From positions 248,001 through 312,000 of the forward strand of contig JASPKZ010007286.1 of the NCBI GenBank assembly GCA_030220185.1: a stretch of 64,000 nucleotides of DNA. The letters are read 5' to 3'. A program made the translations under genes and the position numbers. The DNA is from Diploptera punctata (lineage: Eukaryota > Arthropoda > Insecta > Blattodea > Blaberidae). Under the pieces are notes generated by a model that was given only the letters and a program-made list of their open reading frames with translations, made no database searches and was not told the origin of the DNA. Shown here piece after piece: positions 28,736 through 38,483 of this stretch (position 1 is the stretch's first letter; each line of letters begins with the position of its first letter).

Positions 28736-29122
28736 CTAATGTCGAGCACTTGATAATGAAATCATTCGCTCTCTTGCACTCCAATATTTAGCAGAAAGGC
28801 TGGTCTCTTCTACAAAAGCTGGACAACGGAGGAGATGGTTTCTTTCCATATCTTCATTTAAATTGCAAAAAGGGCATTTAGGTGAATCTGTTATGCCAAT
28901 TCTGTGTAGGTGTTTATTCAAGCAGTCATGTCCCGTTAGCAGTCTGAATGTTGCTACTGCAGATTTTCTTTGTAATGTAGTAATGTCATAAGCTTGTAGA
29001 TTTTCCCATTCCTTTCCAGATGTTTTGGTATAAAGGCTACTGTTTTTAACAGAGAGGAGACCCTTTAATTCCTTCCATCGAAGGCTTAAAGGAACCGACC
29101 TGGACAGTAACCTAGTGTCCAA
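28736..29122 (-). pseudogene. RNase H-bearing LINE ORF2 C-terminus
   Basis: Reads RKSAVATFRLLTGHDCLNKH, LHRIGITDSPKCPFCNLNED and MERNHLLRCPAFVEETSLSA, then KYWSARERM. The TFRLLTGHDCL..HL.RIGI..SP.CP.C and H...CPA pattern is the zinc-knuckle tail after the RNase H domain of I/jockey-related LINEs. The upstream sequence (29123-29440) keeps similar base composition but no clear frame. Confidence 0.75.
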
Positions 29123-29449
29123 TCCCTCACCTTCTCGTGGTGCAGCTGTTAGTAATCATGCTTATGCATGATGAACGAAAGGGAAGGGCTACTCACCAAC
29201 AAGCACTGGTCAGCTTGGTGAGTTTTTCTTTTTTGACCGAATTGGTATTACTTCTCCTCCCCATACCAATTCCCTCTTTCAACTTTTCTATCCAGTCTCC
29301 CTTGACTGACCTCTTGTTTCTTTCGACCCTGATGGTATTAGAGTACTCGAGGCCTAGGGGTTCATTTCTCCTTCCTTCCTATACCTACTTTCTCTCAATG
29401 GGTGACGTAACCACCACATGTGGTGACTACTACTAAACGGTTACAACTA

Positions 29450-29935
29450 GTTTATTGTACTCCAATACAAACATTAGATCAAAAATTGTACTGGATAACA
29501 AAATAATAGAACAAATATTACATTTCCAATATGTAGGATGTGATATAACAATCAATAAGTACTACAAGAATAGACTAATAGCTCTAGAAATGGGTTATTT
29601 ACGGAGAAGTGCCAGAAAGTCTAAATTAGAACGTGTCACAAATAAGGAAATTAGAAACATAATGGAAGCAGAAGAAAGCATAATTGAAAGAATTGAGAGA
29701 AGGAATTAAAGTGGTTAAGACATGTTTTAAGAATGGAAGATGAGCGATGGCCGAAGCAACTATATGAATGGCATCCGAACAGAAAGAAGAAAAGAGGAAG
29801 ACCAAGGTTAACATGGAAGGAAAACATGAGGATAGTAATGCAAGCTAGAGGGCTAAGCATCGAAGATGCCCAACACCGAAGGCTTTGGAGGTTTGGCACG
29901 GGAAGACAGCTGTAAAAACCCGAAGATAGATAGAG
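29450..29935 (+). pseudogene. RTE-like LINE C-terminus
   Basis: Reads IRSKIVLDNKIIEQILHFQY, then INKYYKNRLIALEMGYLRRS and ARKSKLERVTNKEIRNIMEA. A frameshift near 29705 leads to RHVLRMEDERWPKQLYEWHP, KKRGRPRLTWKENMRIVMQA and RGLSIEDAQHRRLWRFGTGR. The internal deletion between GCDIT and INKYY removes the YGSE.W block. The family is the same as 4574-5275. Confidence 0.8.
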
Positions 29936-30425
29936 ATTTAACTTATAGAGAAAATAAAGTAAATAAATTTCAGGCTATTTGTGGAACCATAAAAAGAACC
30001 TTAGGTCGGAAAACAAGGAAAGATACGAAGCTTAAATTATATAAAACAATGGCTGTTCCTTTGTTGTTGTATGGAAGTGAAAATTGGATAATGAAATCAA
30101 GGGATAAAAGCAGGATACAGACTGCGGAAATGCTATTTTTACGTAATGTGAAAGGATGCACAAGAGCGGATAGAATAAGGAATGAAACTATACGAGAAGA
30201 ATTAAATATATATAAAATTGAAGATAAAATCAGCGAAAATAATAAGAAATGGACAGAACATTTAATGAGAATGAACAACGAAAGAATACCAAAAAGAACC
30301 TTCCTGTATAATCCCAGAGGAACAAGAGATGTTGGCCGACCACGTAGAAGATGGACTCCACTTTTAACTTCGCCAGAACAGGCTGCATAGCCTAAACCTT
30401 GTAGTAGAAGAAGAAGAAGAAGATT
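29936..30425 (+). pseudogene. RTE-like LINE C-terminus, open, with GAA tail
   Basis: Reads KVNKFQAICGTIKRTLGRKT, TMAVPLLLYGSENWIMKSRD, AEMLFLRNVKGCTRADRIRN, HLMRMNNERIPKRTFLYNPR and GTRDVGRPRRRWTPLL, ending EQAA. The tail (GAA)n is at 30404-30425. Related fragments are 44583-44975, 54072-54260 and 63838-64000. Confidence 0.82.
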
Positions 30426-30776
30426 ATAAATAAGAAAGAGGGCTATAAACTACTATTTTGAGATAGTAAACCAATGGTTGGAAATGCATATTTCAGGAAC
30501 ACCAAGGAATAAAGTTTCCAACAACTACCACTAAAATTGTTCTTAGGTCCGAGACAGACACTATGTGCATGCGCCAGCAGATGAAAGTGAATACAATTTT
30601 TAATCATGCAATGTTGCCAACATACACATCTTTGTATAATTTAATATAAAATAACCTAAAAGCTAAGCTAATGCAATTTGATTACTCTAACATGTAGTTT
30701 TGGTTGCCATTGCAAACTTGGTCGTAACCTCCTCGCAGTGGAAAGTAAAACCATGTAATACTATGTACAATGTATG

Positions 30777-31085
30777 GGCACGTCGTAGCGTAGTGGTTAA
30801 GGCACTGAGCTACAAGCCGGAGGGTCGAGGGTTCAAGTCCCATTGGGGTCAGGATTTTTAAACTGACCCAAACCCTCTGGCGGCACTATGGCCCTGGGGT
30901 CGACTCAGCCTCTAACGGAAATGAGTACCAGACGCTTGTTCTGGGGGTAAAGGCGGCCGTCACGCAGGGCTGACAACCCGCCTGACATAAAGTGTCGATT
31001 GTCTAGAAAAAAGTGGGAGCCTTAACCTCCTACTACCCCAAGGGCCTCCGGGCCTGTTGGGGGATCACTTTACTTTTACTTTACT
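30777..31085 (+). repeat. SINE B copy 1 (tRNA-derived)
   Basis: The head GTAGCGTAGTGGTTAAGGCA (A box) and GGGTTCAAGTCCC (B box) is followed by GGGGTCAGGATTTTTAAACT, GCGGCACTATGGCCCTGGGG and GGAAATGAGTACCAGACGCT. It ends GGGATCACTTTAC with a TTTAC-type tail. Copies 2-4 follow within 1.6 kb. Confidence 0.85.
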
Positions 31086-31224
31086 ATGTACAATGTATAT
31101 ACAAAAATATATCCAAAAGGTAGTGTTAATATACATTTTACGAAACAAATCACAGCATTTTAAATGAACTGAACTTTATTTGAAACAATATAAAACAATA
31201 AAAACGCACTTACCGCCATTTTAT

Positions 31225-31512
31225 TACTGACTGGTGTCACAACCTGTTGTAGCTGCGAGAAATTTATGGCCAAGTGTGCAATGGCAACCAAAACTTTTCA
31301 AGCTATATACTGATACACATAAATTAGATACCAGATCCCTTGAGCACAGTGTCCTTTATATCTCTCATCACACTACCTATTATGCGAAATCTTTTACAAT
31401 TTTTCTTGCTAGAACATGGAATTCTCTTCCACCCTATGTCAGACACTGCCAAACTTTACCATCTTTCAGAAACAAATTGAAAAAAAAATTACTAACAGAA
31501 ACAACTCACTAA
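31225..31512 (+). pseudogene. LINE ORF2 C-terminal tail
   Basis: Reads LDTRSLEHSVLYISHHTTYY, AKSFTIFLARTWNSLPPYVR and HCQTLPSFRNKLKKKLL. TRS..HS....P.H.T..Y..SF.....R.WNSLP......L.SF...L is the standard last segment of CR1/jockey/Rex-like LINE proteins. Confidence 0.7.
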
Positions 31513-31805
31513 TATTACTTTTTAAAAATTAATAATGTGTTTTTTCATTATTTAATAAAAATAGTTTTAGGATCTGATAATACATTTACCTAATGCCTTG
31601 TATAATAAGCGATGGATTAATTCATTATAGTTTATTATTTTCTTTGTATTTTTTCTTTTCTTTTTATGTATAGTAGTACTTTGTAGCTCCTCAAAGGCGC
31701 GGCGAAATTCTGCAGTTACTAACTGATAATTTTTCTCCTGTTGATCTAATTTTCATTCCATCTTTTCTCTAGTACTATCTAATAATACTTGGTGACAAAG
31801 TGAAA

Positions 31806-32070
31806 GGGGTACGCCGTAGCGCAGTGGTTAAGGCACTGAGCTACAAGCCGGAGGGTCGAGGGTTCAAGTCCCGTTGGGGTCAGGATTTTTAAACTGACCC
31901 AAACCCTCTGGCGGCACTATGGCCCTGGGGTCGACTCAGCCTCTAACGGAAATGAGTACCAGACGCTTGTTCTGGGGGTAAAGTGCCGATTGTCTAGAAA
32001 ATGTGGGAGCCTTAACCTCCTACTACCCCAAGGACCTCCTGAGGCCTGTTGTGGGATCACTTTACTTTTT
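31806..32070 (+). repeat. SINE B copy 2 with 13-bp duplication
   Basis: Flanked by TGACAAAGTGAAA at 31793-31805 and 32071-32083. It has the same head and body as copy 1 but lacks about 45 bp (GGCGGCCGTCACGCAGGGCT region). Confidence 0.88.
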
Positions 32071-32083
32071 TGACAAAGTGAAA

Positions 32084-32378
32084 AGTGATCCCACAACAGA
32101 CCCGGAGGCCCTTGGGGTAGTAGGAGGTTAAGGCTCCCACTTTTACTAGACAATCGGCACTTTATGTCAGCCGGGTTGTCAGCCCTGCGTGACGGCCGCC
32201 TTTACCCCCAGAACAAGTGTCTGGTACTCATTTCCGTTAGAGGCTGAGTCGACCCCAGGGCCATAGTGCCGCCAGTGGGTTTGGGTCAGTTTAAAAATCC
32301 TGACCCCAACGGGACTTGAACCCTCGACCCTCCGGCTTGTAGCTCAGTGCCTTAACCACTACGCTACGGCGTGCCCCC
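32084..32378 (-). repeat. SINE B copy 3
   Basis: Full-length minus copy ending at the head GGGGGCACGCCGTAGCGTAG. It lies directly against the target duplication of copy 2, tail to tail, so the two form an inverted pair. Confidence 0.85.
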
Positions 32379-32576
32379 AAAGTAAAGTGATCCCACAACA
32401 GGCCCGGAGGCCCTTGGGGTAGTAGGAGGTTAAGGCTCCCACTTTTTCTAGACAATCGACACTTTATGTCAGCCGGGTTATCAGCCCTGCGTGACGGCCG
32501 CCTTTACACCCAGAACAAGCGTCTGGTACTCATTTCCGTTAGAGGCTGAGCCGACCCCAGGGCCATAGTGCCGGCT
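32379..32576 (-). repeat. SINE B copy 4, head missing
   Basis: GTAAAGTGATCCCACAACAG through GGCCATAGTGCCG, truncated before the tRNA head. It joins copy 3 in tandem, same orientation. Confidence 0.82.
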
Positions 32577-32581
32577 TTCTC

Positions 32582-32830
32582 CTAATTAATTAGTCTATGT
32601 CCAAACTCTTCCTTAATGAAAAGGATTTCATCAATTCTAGAAATTTCACTTTTCGAGTTTTGTATGATAAATCGAAATACTTCTTTCATGTTGTAAATTT
32701 GATTAACATCACGTCCTGTGTTTGCTGGTTCGATGTCTCGATTTTTTATAATTATTACTTTGTGTCTAGGTTTTCTCTTTGAATTGCTTGGCTTTGTCCA
32801 AATAATATATACTCTCATCAGTGTGATCAT
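32582..32830 (-). other. Uncharacterised open frame
   Basis: The minus strand reads KRKPRHKVIIIKNRDIEPAN then VNQIYNMKEVFRFIIQNSKS. No domain is recognised. Position between a SINE cluster and a LINE suggests transposon-derived coding, but nothing proves it. Confidence 0.2.
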
Positions 32831-32838
32831 TCCAGTCT

Positions 32839-33265
32839 TTGCTTAAGTTTCTTCGAGTAATAGGAAGGACAGAGACAAAACTAAGATTACATAACATCAC
32901 ATCAAAAGCTGCTCTAAAATACGGAAGTGAAATTTGGATTTTAAATAAAAGAAACTCTCATAAACTTCAAGTAAGCCAAATGCGCTTCTTACGATCATTG
33001 TTAGGAGTTAATAGACTGGATCAGAGGAAAACTTGGAGTAACAAGTTTAAATGAAGATATACAACGATACCAACAAGAATGGAAAAATCATCTGAGGAGA
33101 ATGGCAAGAAATAGACTTCCAAAATTGACATTCCAATATACCCCAACTGGATATGGGACCAAGGAAGACCAAAACATCGGTGGAAAGATCAAGACCATGT
33201 TCGCTAGGTTTACCGTACAGGCCACATGGCCTAAAACGAATTTGTTCATGATGATGATGATATAT
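32839..33265 (+). pseudogene. LINE ORF2 C-terminus, frameshifted
   Basis: Reads KLRLHNITSKAALKYGSEIW, ILNKRNSHKLQVSQMRFLRS and LLGVNRLDQRK. Shifts lead to YTPTG-type sequence and GRPKHRWKDQD, ending before (ATG)n at 33248-33260. Confidence 0.72.
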
Positions 33266-33282
33266 ACTGTGTGCATGTATAT

Positions 33283-33314
<32 letters not shown>
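33283..33314. repeat. TA dinucleotide microsatellite
   Basis: About 30 bp of alternating TA separating a LINE tail from SINE D. Confidence 0.9.
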
Positions 33315-33317
<3 letters not shown>

Positions 33318-33640
33318 TCCATCCATAGTAATTCTGCCCGAGAGCAGGTCTTTCACTACAATCATAGCATTTTCATGCTATGCTTTGCCGCTCTACTAGG
33401 GAATTATAGATGTGGTAGCTTTCCGTTGCTTTCCACACCGGTGAAGGATGATGATGATGATGATGGCCGGATAATTTTCGGGGACCGTAGGGCCCTAAGC
33501 TTCCTGGCATTTGTCTTACAGGTGAAGAAAAACCCCTCCCAAAAAAAAAAGCCTCCCCCAGGAGCCTGTCCCGACCGGGAATCGAACCCGGTCCCGCTGC
33601 GTGACAAGGCTCGAGACCACAGCAGTGGACATTATATATA
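33318..33640 (-). repeat. SINE D, longest copy (tRNA-derived)
   Basis: The minus strand has a tRNA-like head (GTCTCGAGCCTTGTCACGCA, GGACCGGGTTCGATTCCCGG), then GGGAGGGGTTTTTCTTCACC, TGTAAGACAAATGCCAGGAA and ATCATCATCATC. It then reads CACCGGTGTGGAAAGCAACG and a 3' end ATTGTAGTGAAAGACCTGCT. The last part resembles the 3' UTR of the LINE at 62386-62734. Confidence 0.75.
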
Positions 33641-33642
33641 TA

Positions 33643-33800
33643 ATTCATTGGCAGTATCGAACCCGTGGGTTCATGACCGCGCAGACAATCTCTCCATACA
33701 TCCCTATCCTGAACTAATGTTTTCCAATGGAATTATATTAGTAAGTTCTGTAGTCATTCCATTTTCATTGCTCTAAGATTTTGAGTTCTTAATGTCGTCA
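33643..33800 (-). pseudogene. LINE 3' end (55765-56215 family)
   Basis: The minus strand encodes KTLVQDRDVWRDCLRGHEPT, matching KTLAQDRDVWGAYVHAAMNL of the 55765-56215 copy up to a frame shift, then CGGGTTCGATACTGCCA. Confidence 0.6.
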
Positions 33801-33804
33801 AATG

Positions 33805-34150
33805 GTGTTCCACTCTGTCCCCAGATATCACTAATGGCAGGTATTAAGCATTGGGATCATCGTGTATATAATCTTTGCTTCTGACACCAAATATCATTAG
33901 TTGCGGTGACGTGGGAAGAATAACTTCTTTAACTTATTTCACATCAGTTTACACAAAAATTCCCAATCTTTATTTAATTCACAATAATTCACTGTACATT
34001 CGATTATTTTGATTTGTATTGTTCACAAACACAGTCTATCTTCTAGTTTACTTTTCACTCTCAGAGCAGCCAACACTATTTTCGTCTTCGGTTCACAGCA
34101 CACTCGTCGCCTTTCGGGTCACGACTGACTGTCCACTCGCATCCCATTAT
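33805..34150. other. No recognised feature
   Basis: Intron 1 sequence with a GC-richer block (34070-34145). No ORF, SINE head or transposon end was found. Confidence 0.35.
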
Positions 34151-34162
34151 ACAACATATATA

Positions 34163-34305
34163 GTATGATAAGAAAAATAAATGCCTTGACGGGATTCGAA
34201 CCCGGAACTCTGAGTCTGTACCTCAGCGTGTTATCCATTACACAACCAGGCGAATTCAATTCAAACACTTATTTTTCTTATATATGTATTATATTCTCCA
34301 TTATA
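34163..34305 (-). mobile_element. tRNA-cored unit, 'ACA' type, second copy
   Basis: The same tRNA-like body and flanks as 13033-13172: GATAAGAAAAATAAATGCCT before, TTATTTTTCTTATATATGTA and TTATATTCTCCATTA after. That the flanks as well as the core are shared shows the mobile unit is longer than the tRNA. Confidence 0.7.
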
Positions 34306-34314
34306 TATATATAA

Positions 34315-35048
34315 CGGGCTTCCAATATAAAACCGGACCGGCCTTACGGAGTTTCACCCGACACGCAGTGCTGTCTCTTCCTCCCGCAATTCAACATGAC
34401 TGCCACCCATCCTTGAACTGTTTCTTATCTTATAGAAAATGCTGAAAATGTTGTCCTCCCGCAGTTAAACAGGCATTATACCGAGTAAACACATTTAGAT
34501 TGACACGCTGTAGTTCGGGCACTGTCAAGTTTCTGATTTCATTTCTATGTTGTTCTTCAGTTCTTCCAATGTGTGCGGATTTGTTTTGTACACTTTGTCT
34601 TTCAGGCTACCCCACAAATAAAAATCACACAATGTTAGATCTGGGGAGCGAGGGGGCCATACACCAGCACTAATCACTCTATCTTCCCTAATTTTTCTTC
34701 GGTGAGAACCGTACGCCTTCGCGTGTGTTTCTTATTTTGTACTCTAAACAAGTGGTCTCAAATTTAGTAACAAGATCGTGGATTGTCGATCTGGAAGGAG
34801 GTAATTGTCCAGGGAAGTTCCGAATAAATTCCTCGTGAACGCGACGAGCTGATTCGTATTTATAATAACATTTACACACATAAATGCAATGCGCTGCTCT
34901 AATGTCAGCTGACGTCTCATCTTGTCGAAAGATAGTAAACTGACTAGTTCAAGGACGAGCGGCTGGCAGAGGGAAATGCGGACGACGAGAGAGCGCTGCC
35001 TGATGGGTGAAACCCCGTGAGGCCGGTCTGGGTTTATATTGGAAGCCC

Positions 35049-35049
<1 letters not shown>
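34315..35049 (-). mobile_element. IS630-superfamily transposon, internally deleted
   Basis: Termini CGGGCTTCCAATATAAAACC (34315) and its mirror ending 35049 are followed inward by GTTTCACCC/GGGTGAAAC. The minus-strand transposase N-terminus reads MRRQLTLEQRIAFM, then after a shift CKCYYKYESARRVHEEFIRN, FPGQLPPSRSTIHDLVTKFE. The C-terminal block near 34510-34650 gives LWGSLKDKVYKTNPHTLEEL in broken frames. The central catalytic region is missing. Flanked by TA-rich sequence, with an (AT)n microsatellite at the right end. Confidence 0.75.

Positions 35050-35098
<49 letters not shown>
35050..35098. repeat. AT microsatellite
   Basis: About 24 TA repeats at the right terminus of the 34315-35049 transposon. 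Confidence 0.92.
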
Positions 35099-35099
<1 letters not shown>

Positions 35100-35100
<1 letters not shown>

Positions 35101-35540
35101 AGGACCTAACTATCTGGAAGCCCAGTTTTGATCTCTATCGAATCGAAACGTTGAGAGGCCGATCCATCTAGAAAACGATGCATAGACGCATCTGGAATGC
35201 TCCTAGTAGGCCTTTCCGATTCATAAGTCGCGAATTTGAACACCTCATTTCTTATAAGGCGAAATTTGAGCAAGGCATCGACAATGCGTCACCAAATGAA
35301 TACGTACATAACATTCAACAACTGATGTAAAAGGTAATTCCTAAAATACTCTCACAATGAACTGGCTCAATGTAACGTTGAAGTTATTGGCTCACAATTA
35401 TGGACATGTAGTCCAATCATACAGGCAAACTTGTAATACTGAAATAAATGTAAGGTGAGTTAATAATTTCTGCCAATTACCAAAATGAAAGCAAATTGTA
35501 AAATGTTTAAGATGTAATAAATAATTTATTTTTATTTATG
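35100..35540. other. No recognised feature
   Basis: The sequence resembles transposon UTR (GGAAGCCCAGTTTTGATCTC; GTTGAGAGGCCGATCC), but no frame or terminus is supported. Confidence 0.3.
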
Positions 35541-35544
35541 TCCA

Positions 35545-36230
35545 TATCAATTTATATTGACCATTTAACTCGTGCCCCAAATGGGAATCAATGACCAATC
35601 ACGTTTCAACGAATTTTGTTTTACAACCAATGACAGTCGTGTTTCGCCTCGCTCTTTATCGAATTCTCTTTACCAGCTCCTGCTTTTGTGATAAAGAAAG
35701 CTCCTGCTTTTTAATATTCTAAACAGGTCAGAGCATTATATTGCAGTGACTGACTCTCCAACAAATACACTGAATATGGCAAATAATGAATAGCTTCCTT
35801 CGAACTACACATTTGATAATTGTGTGTTAAATAATTGTGTTTTTAAATTATGATATTACTGAGTTGTTTACTAAAAATTAATTAACCTATAATGTTGATT
35901 ATAATACGTATAAACTTTTATGTGTTTCATTTTTTTTACTAGGGTGCATTCTTACAATATTGCGATCCTATTTGGCAATAAATAATATGACCAAGTTGCA
36001 GTGAATAAACAAATGAAACATAACCACGTATTTCTGATTTGCTTTCAAACATCGCCGTTTACATTAAATATATAAAACTTTTAAAATACCGGTAACTACA
36101 TTTAAATAACGATTTTTGAGTAAACAGCTTTATTTTATTCGTTCAATAGTCCTAACAAATGCCACTCTTGATTTCCAAATTCTCTACATAAATTCACGAG
36201 TCACGAAAAAAAAACCTGAAATGGGACATA
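35545..36230 (+). repeat. Dispersed long repeat R3, copy 1 (LTR candidate)
   Basis: Shares GTGCCCCAAATGGGA.TCAATG, ACAACCAAT...GTCGTGTTTC, TTTTTAATATTCT.AACAGGTC, ATTCTTACAATATTGCG, CAAACATCGCCGTTTACATT and CCTAACAAATGCCACTCTTG, in the same order, with 37560-38300. The second half is also shared with 43485-44135. Confidence 0.55.
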
Positions 36231-36644
36231 ATATGAAATAAGTATTTTTTACAATCGTCTTATGTTTTGCTAATATTGTAAAATATACCGATTATATACT
36301 AGTTTTAAATTGTTGGGGCCTATGCATTCCGCATTTGGTAAGTGTGGTTTAAAGGTCAACCTATAAATAAAGCTCAAATAGGAATTTCTTTTTTTATGTC
36401 CTGCAAGTTGACTATTAAAACTTTATTTGGTATTAAACGAGGCACTATGCATGACCTAAATCTGCTATCAGTTTTAATGTTACTTCCCTTGATATTCTCA
36501 AATAGTTTACAAATTATAATTAGGGCAGCTGATTAATAAAATGATCATTTAACACCTTTAATTGATCAAATCTTATTTAATTTAAAAGTATATTGAAATA
36601 AAAAAGTCTTTAATATAATTTTAAATATTAAAGAATATATATAT

Positions 36645-36735
36645 ATAATCAATCGAGTTGGTGTTTACTTGATGAAAATCCATATTTGTTAATTAAATAA
36701 AAATAAAACTACGTTTTATTTTTATTTAATTAATT
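36645..36735. mobile_element. PLE-type tail and arm, short
   Basis: ATCAATCGAGTTGGTGTTTA, CTTGATGAAAATCCATATTT and mirrored AATTAAATAAAAATAAAAC; the same subfamily as 25438-25755. It is followed by TA microsatellites (36737-36790). Confidence 0.6.
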
Positions 36736-36746
36736 TATATATATAT

Positions 36747-36791
<45 letters not shown>

Positions 36792-36842
36792 GCTCGAAGA
36801 ATATATATTAAACATTAATAAAATTAAAGAAAAAAATATATA

Positions 36843-37367
36843 CAAGGTGTAACAGGACTTCACCGACAAAACGATAGGAATGATAGGCCATGCAGACAGG
36901 ATCGTTTTTTGTGAAGAACATATAATCGCAAAAAAGTCGTTTATGGGCTGTGGACAGATGAAGGTGTTCACCCGTAAGGATCGGAATTGAATACAAAAAA
37001 TTGTACACGTATAATTTTATTGAAAAATACATGTTTTTACAATTGAAACAATAAGTGTTTTGACGACTCCAAAAAGAATCCTGTCATGATCGGCCGTGCT
37101 GGCCGATCGTTGCTGTGACGATATCAAACATGCAACGAGACACAGAGTCGACTGTTTAAACACTTATTGTAAAAACATGTCTTTTTCAATAAAATTATAT
37201 GTGTACAATTGTTTGTATTCAATTCCGACCCTTACGGGTGAACACATTCATCTGCGCATAACTCATAAACGACTTGTTTGCGAATATATGTTCCTTCACA
37301 AAAAATGACCCTCTCTGCATGGTCTATTATCCCTATAATTTTGTCGGTGAGGTCCTGTTACACCCTG
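36843..37367. mobile_element. MITE / foldback DNA element with long terminal inverted repeats
   Basis: Ends are CAAGGTGTAACAGGACTTCA and its mirror TCCTGTTACACCCTG, flanked by TA on both sides (36841-36842, 37368-37369). The arms (about 200-230 bp each) share ACGGGTGAA..CATTCATCTG, TTATTGTAAAAACATGT and TTGTGTACAATT-type blocks. A loop of about 95 bp holds TCGGCCGTGCTGGCCGA. There is no coding capacity. The TA duplication and end sequence fit the Tc1/mariner superfamily. Confidence 0.8.
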
Positions 37368-37382
37368 TACATATATACTATT

Positions 37383-37510
37383 TGAAAAGAAAAATTAACG
37401 TCTGAATTGGGATTTGAACCCCAGACCTTAGCTATATACGCTAGTGCGCTACCATTTCCCTCATACTCCAAATGCAAACATCAATTTTTCTTTCCTCACA
37501 TACAATTTTC
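37383..37510 (-). mobile_element. tRNA-cored unit, diverged
   Basis: The minus body (about 37403-37470) has T arm TGGGGTTCAAATCCCAATTC and D-arm-like TAGCGCACTAGCG. Arms are TTGAAAAGAAAAATTAACG and CATCAATTTTTCTTTCC. Confidence 0.5.
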
Positions 37511-37559
37511 TATCGTAAGAGGCAACGAGAATTCGCTCACAATGCCATTTGAGGGTTTC

Positions 37560-38300
37560 TCTAACAAGAAAGCATTTTTAATGACTATTTATAACTCATG
37601 CCCCAAATGGGACTCAATGGCCAATCACGTTTCAATGATTTCTGTTTTACAACCAATCAGAGTCGTGTTTCACGAAATATTTATCAGTGTTATAATTACC
37701 ATATTAAAAAAAGCTCTTTCTTTTTAATATTCTGAACAGGTCTGACCATTATTTTGCAGTGACTGAGCCTGTGAGAAATACGGCTACCAGATTGTATATA
37801 TAGTGCATGAATGTCAACACATGCCTCATGCGGGAGTTAATATAAAAACATTTGTAGCAATTGATTATACCACTGTTTGCACTTTCTTAAATGTATTTTT
37901 TCCCAGGTAACAATCCAGAAAAATATAATTGTCATATTTACATCATACGACATCAGAAATGAATTAATATACAGTTTGATGTGTTTAATTTTTTCTCCAC
38001 TAGAGAGCATTCTTACAATATTGCGTTCCTTTGGCAATAAATAGTATGATCTGGTTGCAGTGATAAACAAAAGAAGCAGATGAAGCGTACCTAACGCTTC
38101 TCATTTGTTTTCAAACATCGCCGTTTACATTAAATATATACATATTTTAAAATAACTATAGTTAAATAATGATTTGTGAGTAAACAGCTTAATTTTATTC
38201 GTTAAATAGTCCTAACAAATGCCACTCTTGATTTCCAATTACTCTACATAAATTCACTCCTCACTTCGTGAGTCGTGAATTTATCGATAATTTGGAAATA
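37560..38300 (+). repeat. Dispersed long repeat R3, copy 2
   Basis: Colinear with copy 1 at 35545-36230. The right end carries TCACTCCTCACTTCGTGAGT and continues TCGATAATTTGGAAATAACTC, shared in rearranged order with 44085-44125. Confidence 0.55.
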
Positions 38301-38344
38301 ACTCGTGGCATTACTTATGAGAATCTTTATTTTATAGCAGCAAT

Positions 38345-38470
38345 TCTTGGAAGCCTGAGTAGCGTAAATGGTAGCCCACTACATACAACATTAGAGGTCT
38401 CAGATTCAAATCCCTATTCAGGCGTTAATTTTTCTTTTCAAATATTTGGCCTTCATTGCTAAATGTTAAT
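38345..38470 (+). mobile_element. tRNA-cored unit, diverged
   Basis: GCCTGAGTAGCGTAAATGGT...AGATTCAAATCCCTATTCAGGC forms a recognisable acceptor (GCCTGA/TTCAGGC) and T arm. It is followed by the usual GTTAATTTTTCTTTTCAAATATT and TGGCCTTCATTGCTAAATG, also seen at 12985-13005. Confidence 0.55.
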
Positions 38471-38483
38471 ATACATATATATA

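Noticed and set aside
29137..29436. 99-codon plus-strand frame with hydrophobic content
   Set aside because: Low-complexity Leu/Ser/Phe-rich reading of pyrimidine-rich DNA next to a minus-strand LINE; no motif and no start context.
31917..32153. 78-codon minus frame across SINE B copies
   Set aside because: It is entirely composed of SINE B sequence in inverted arrangement.
33375..33776. 133-codon plus frame
   Set aside because: It spans SINE D antisense plus a LINE tail; the Asp and Lys runs are the (GAT)n and A-run.
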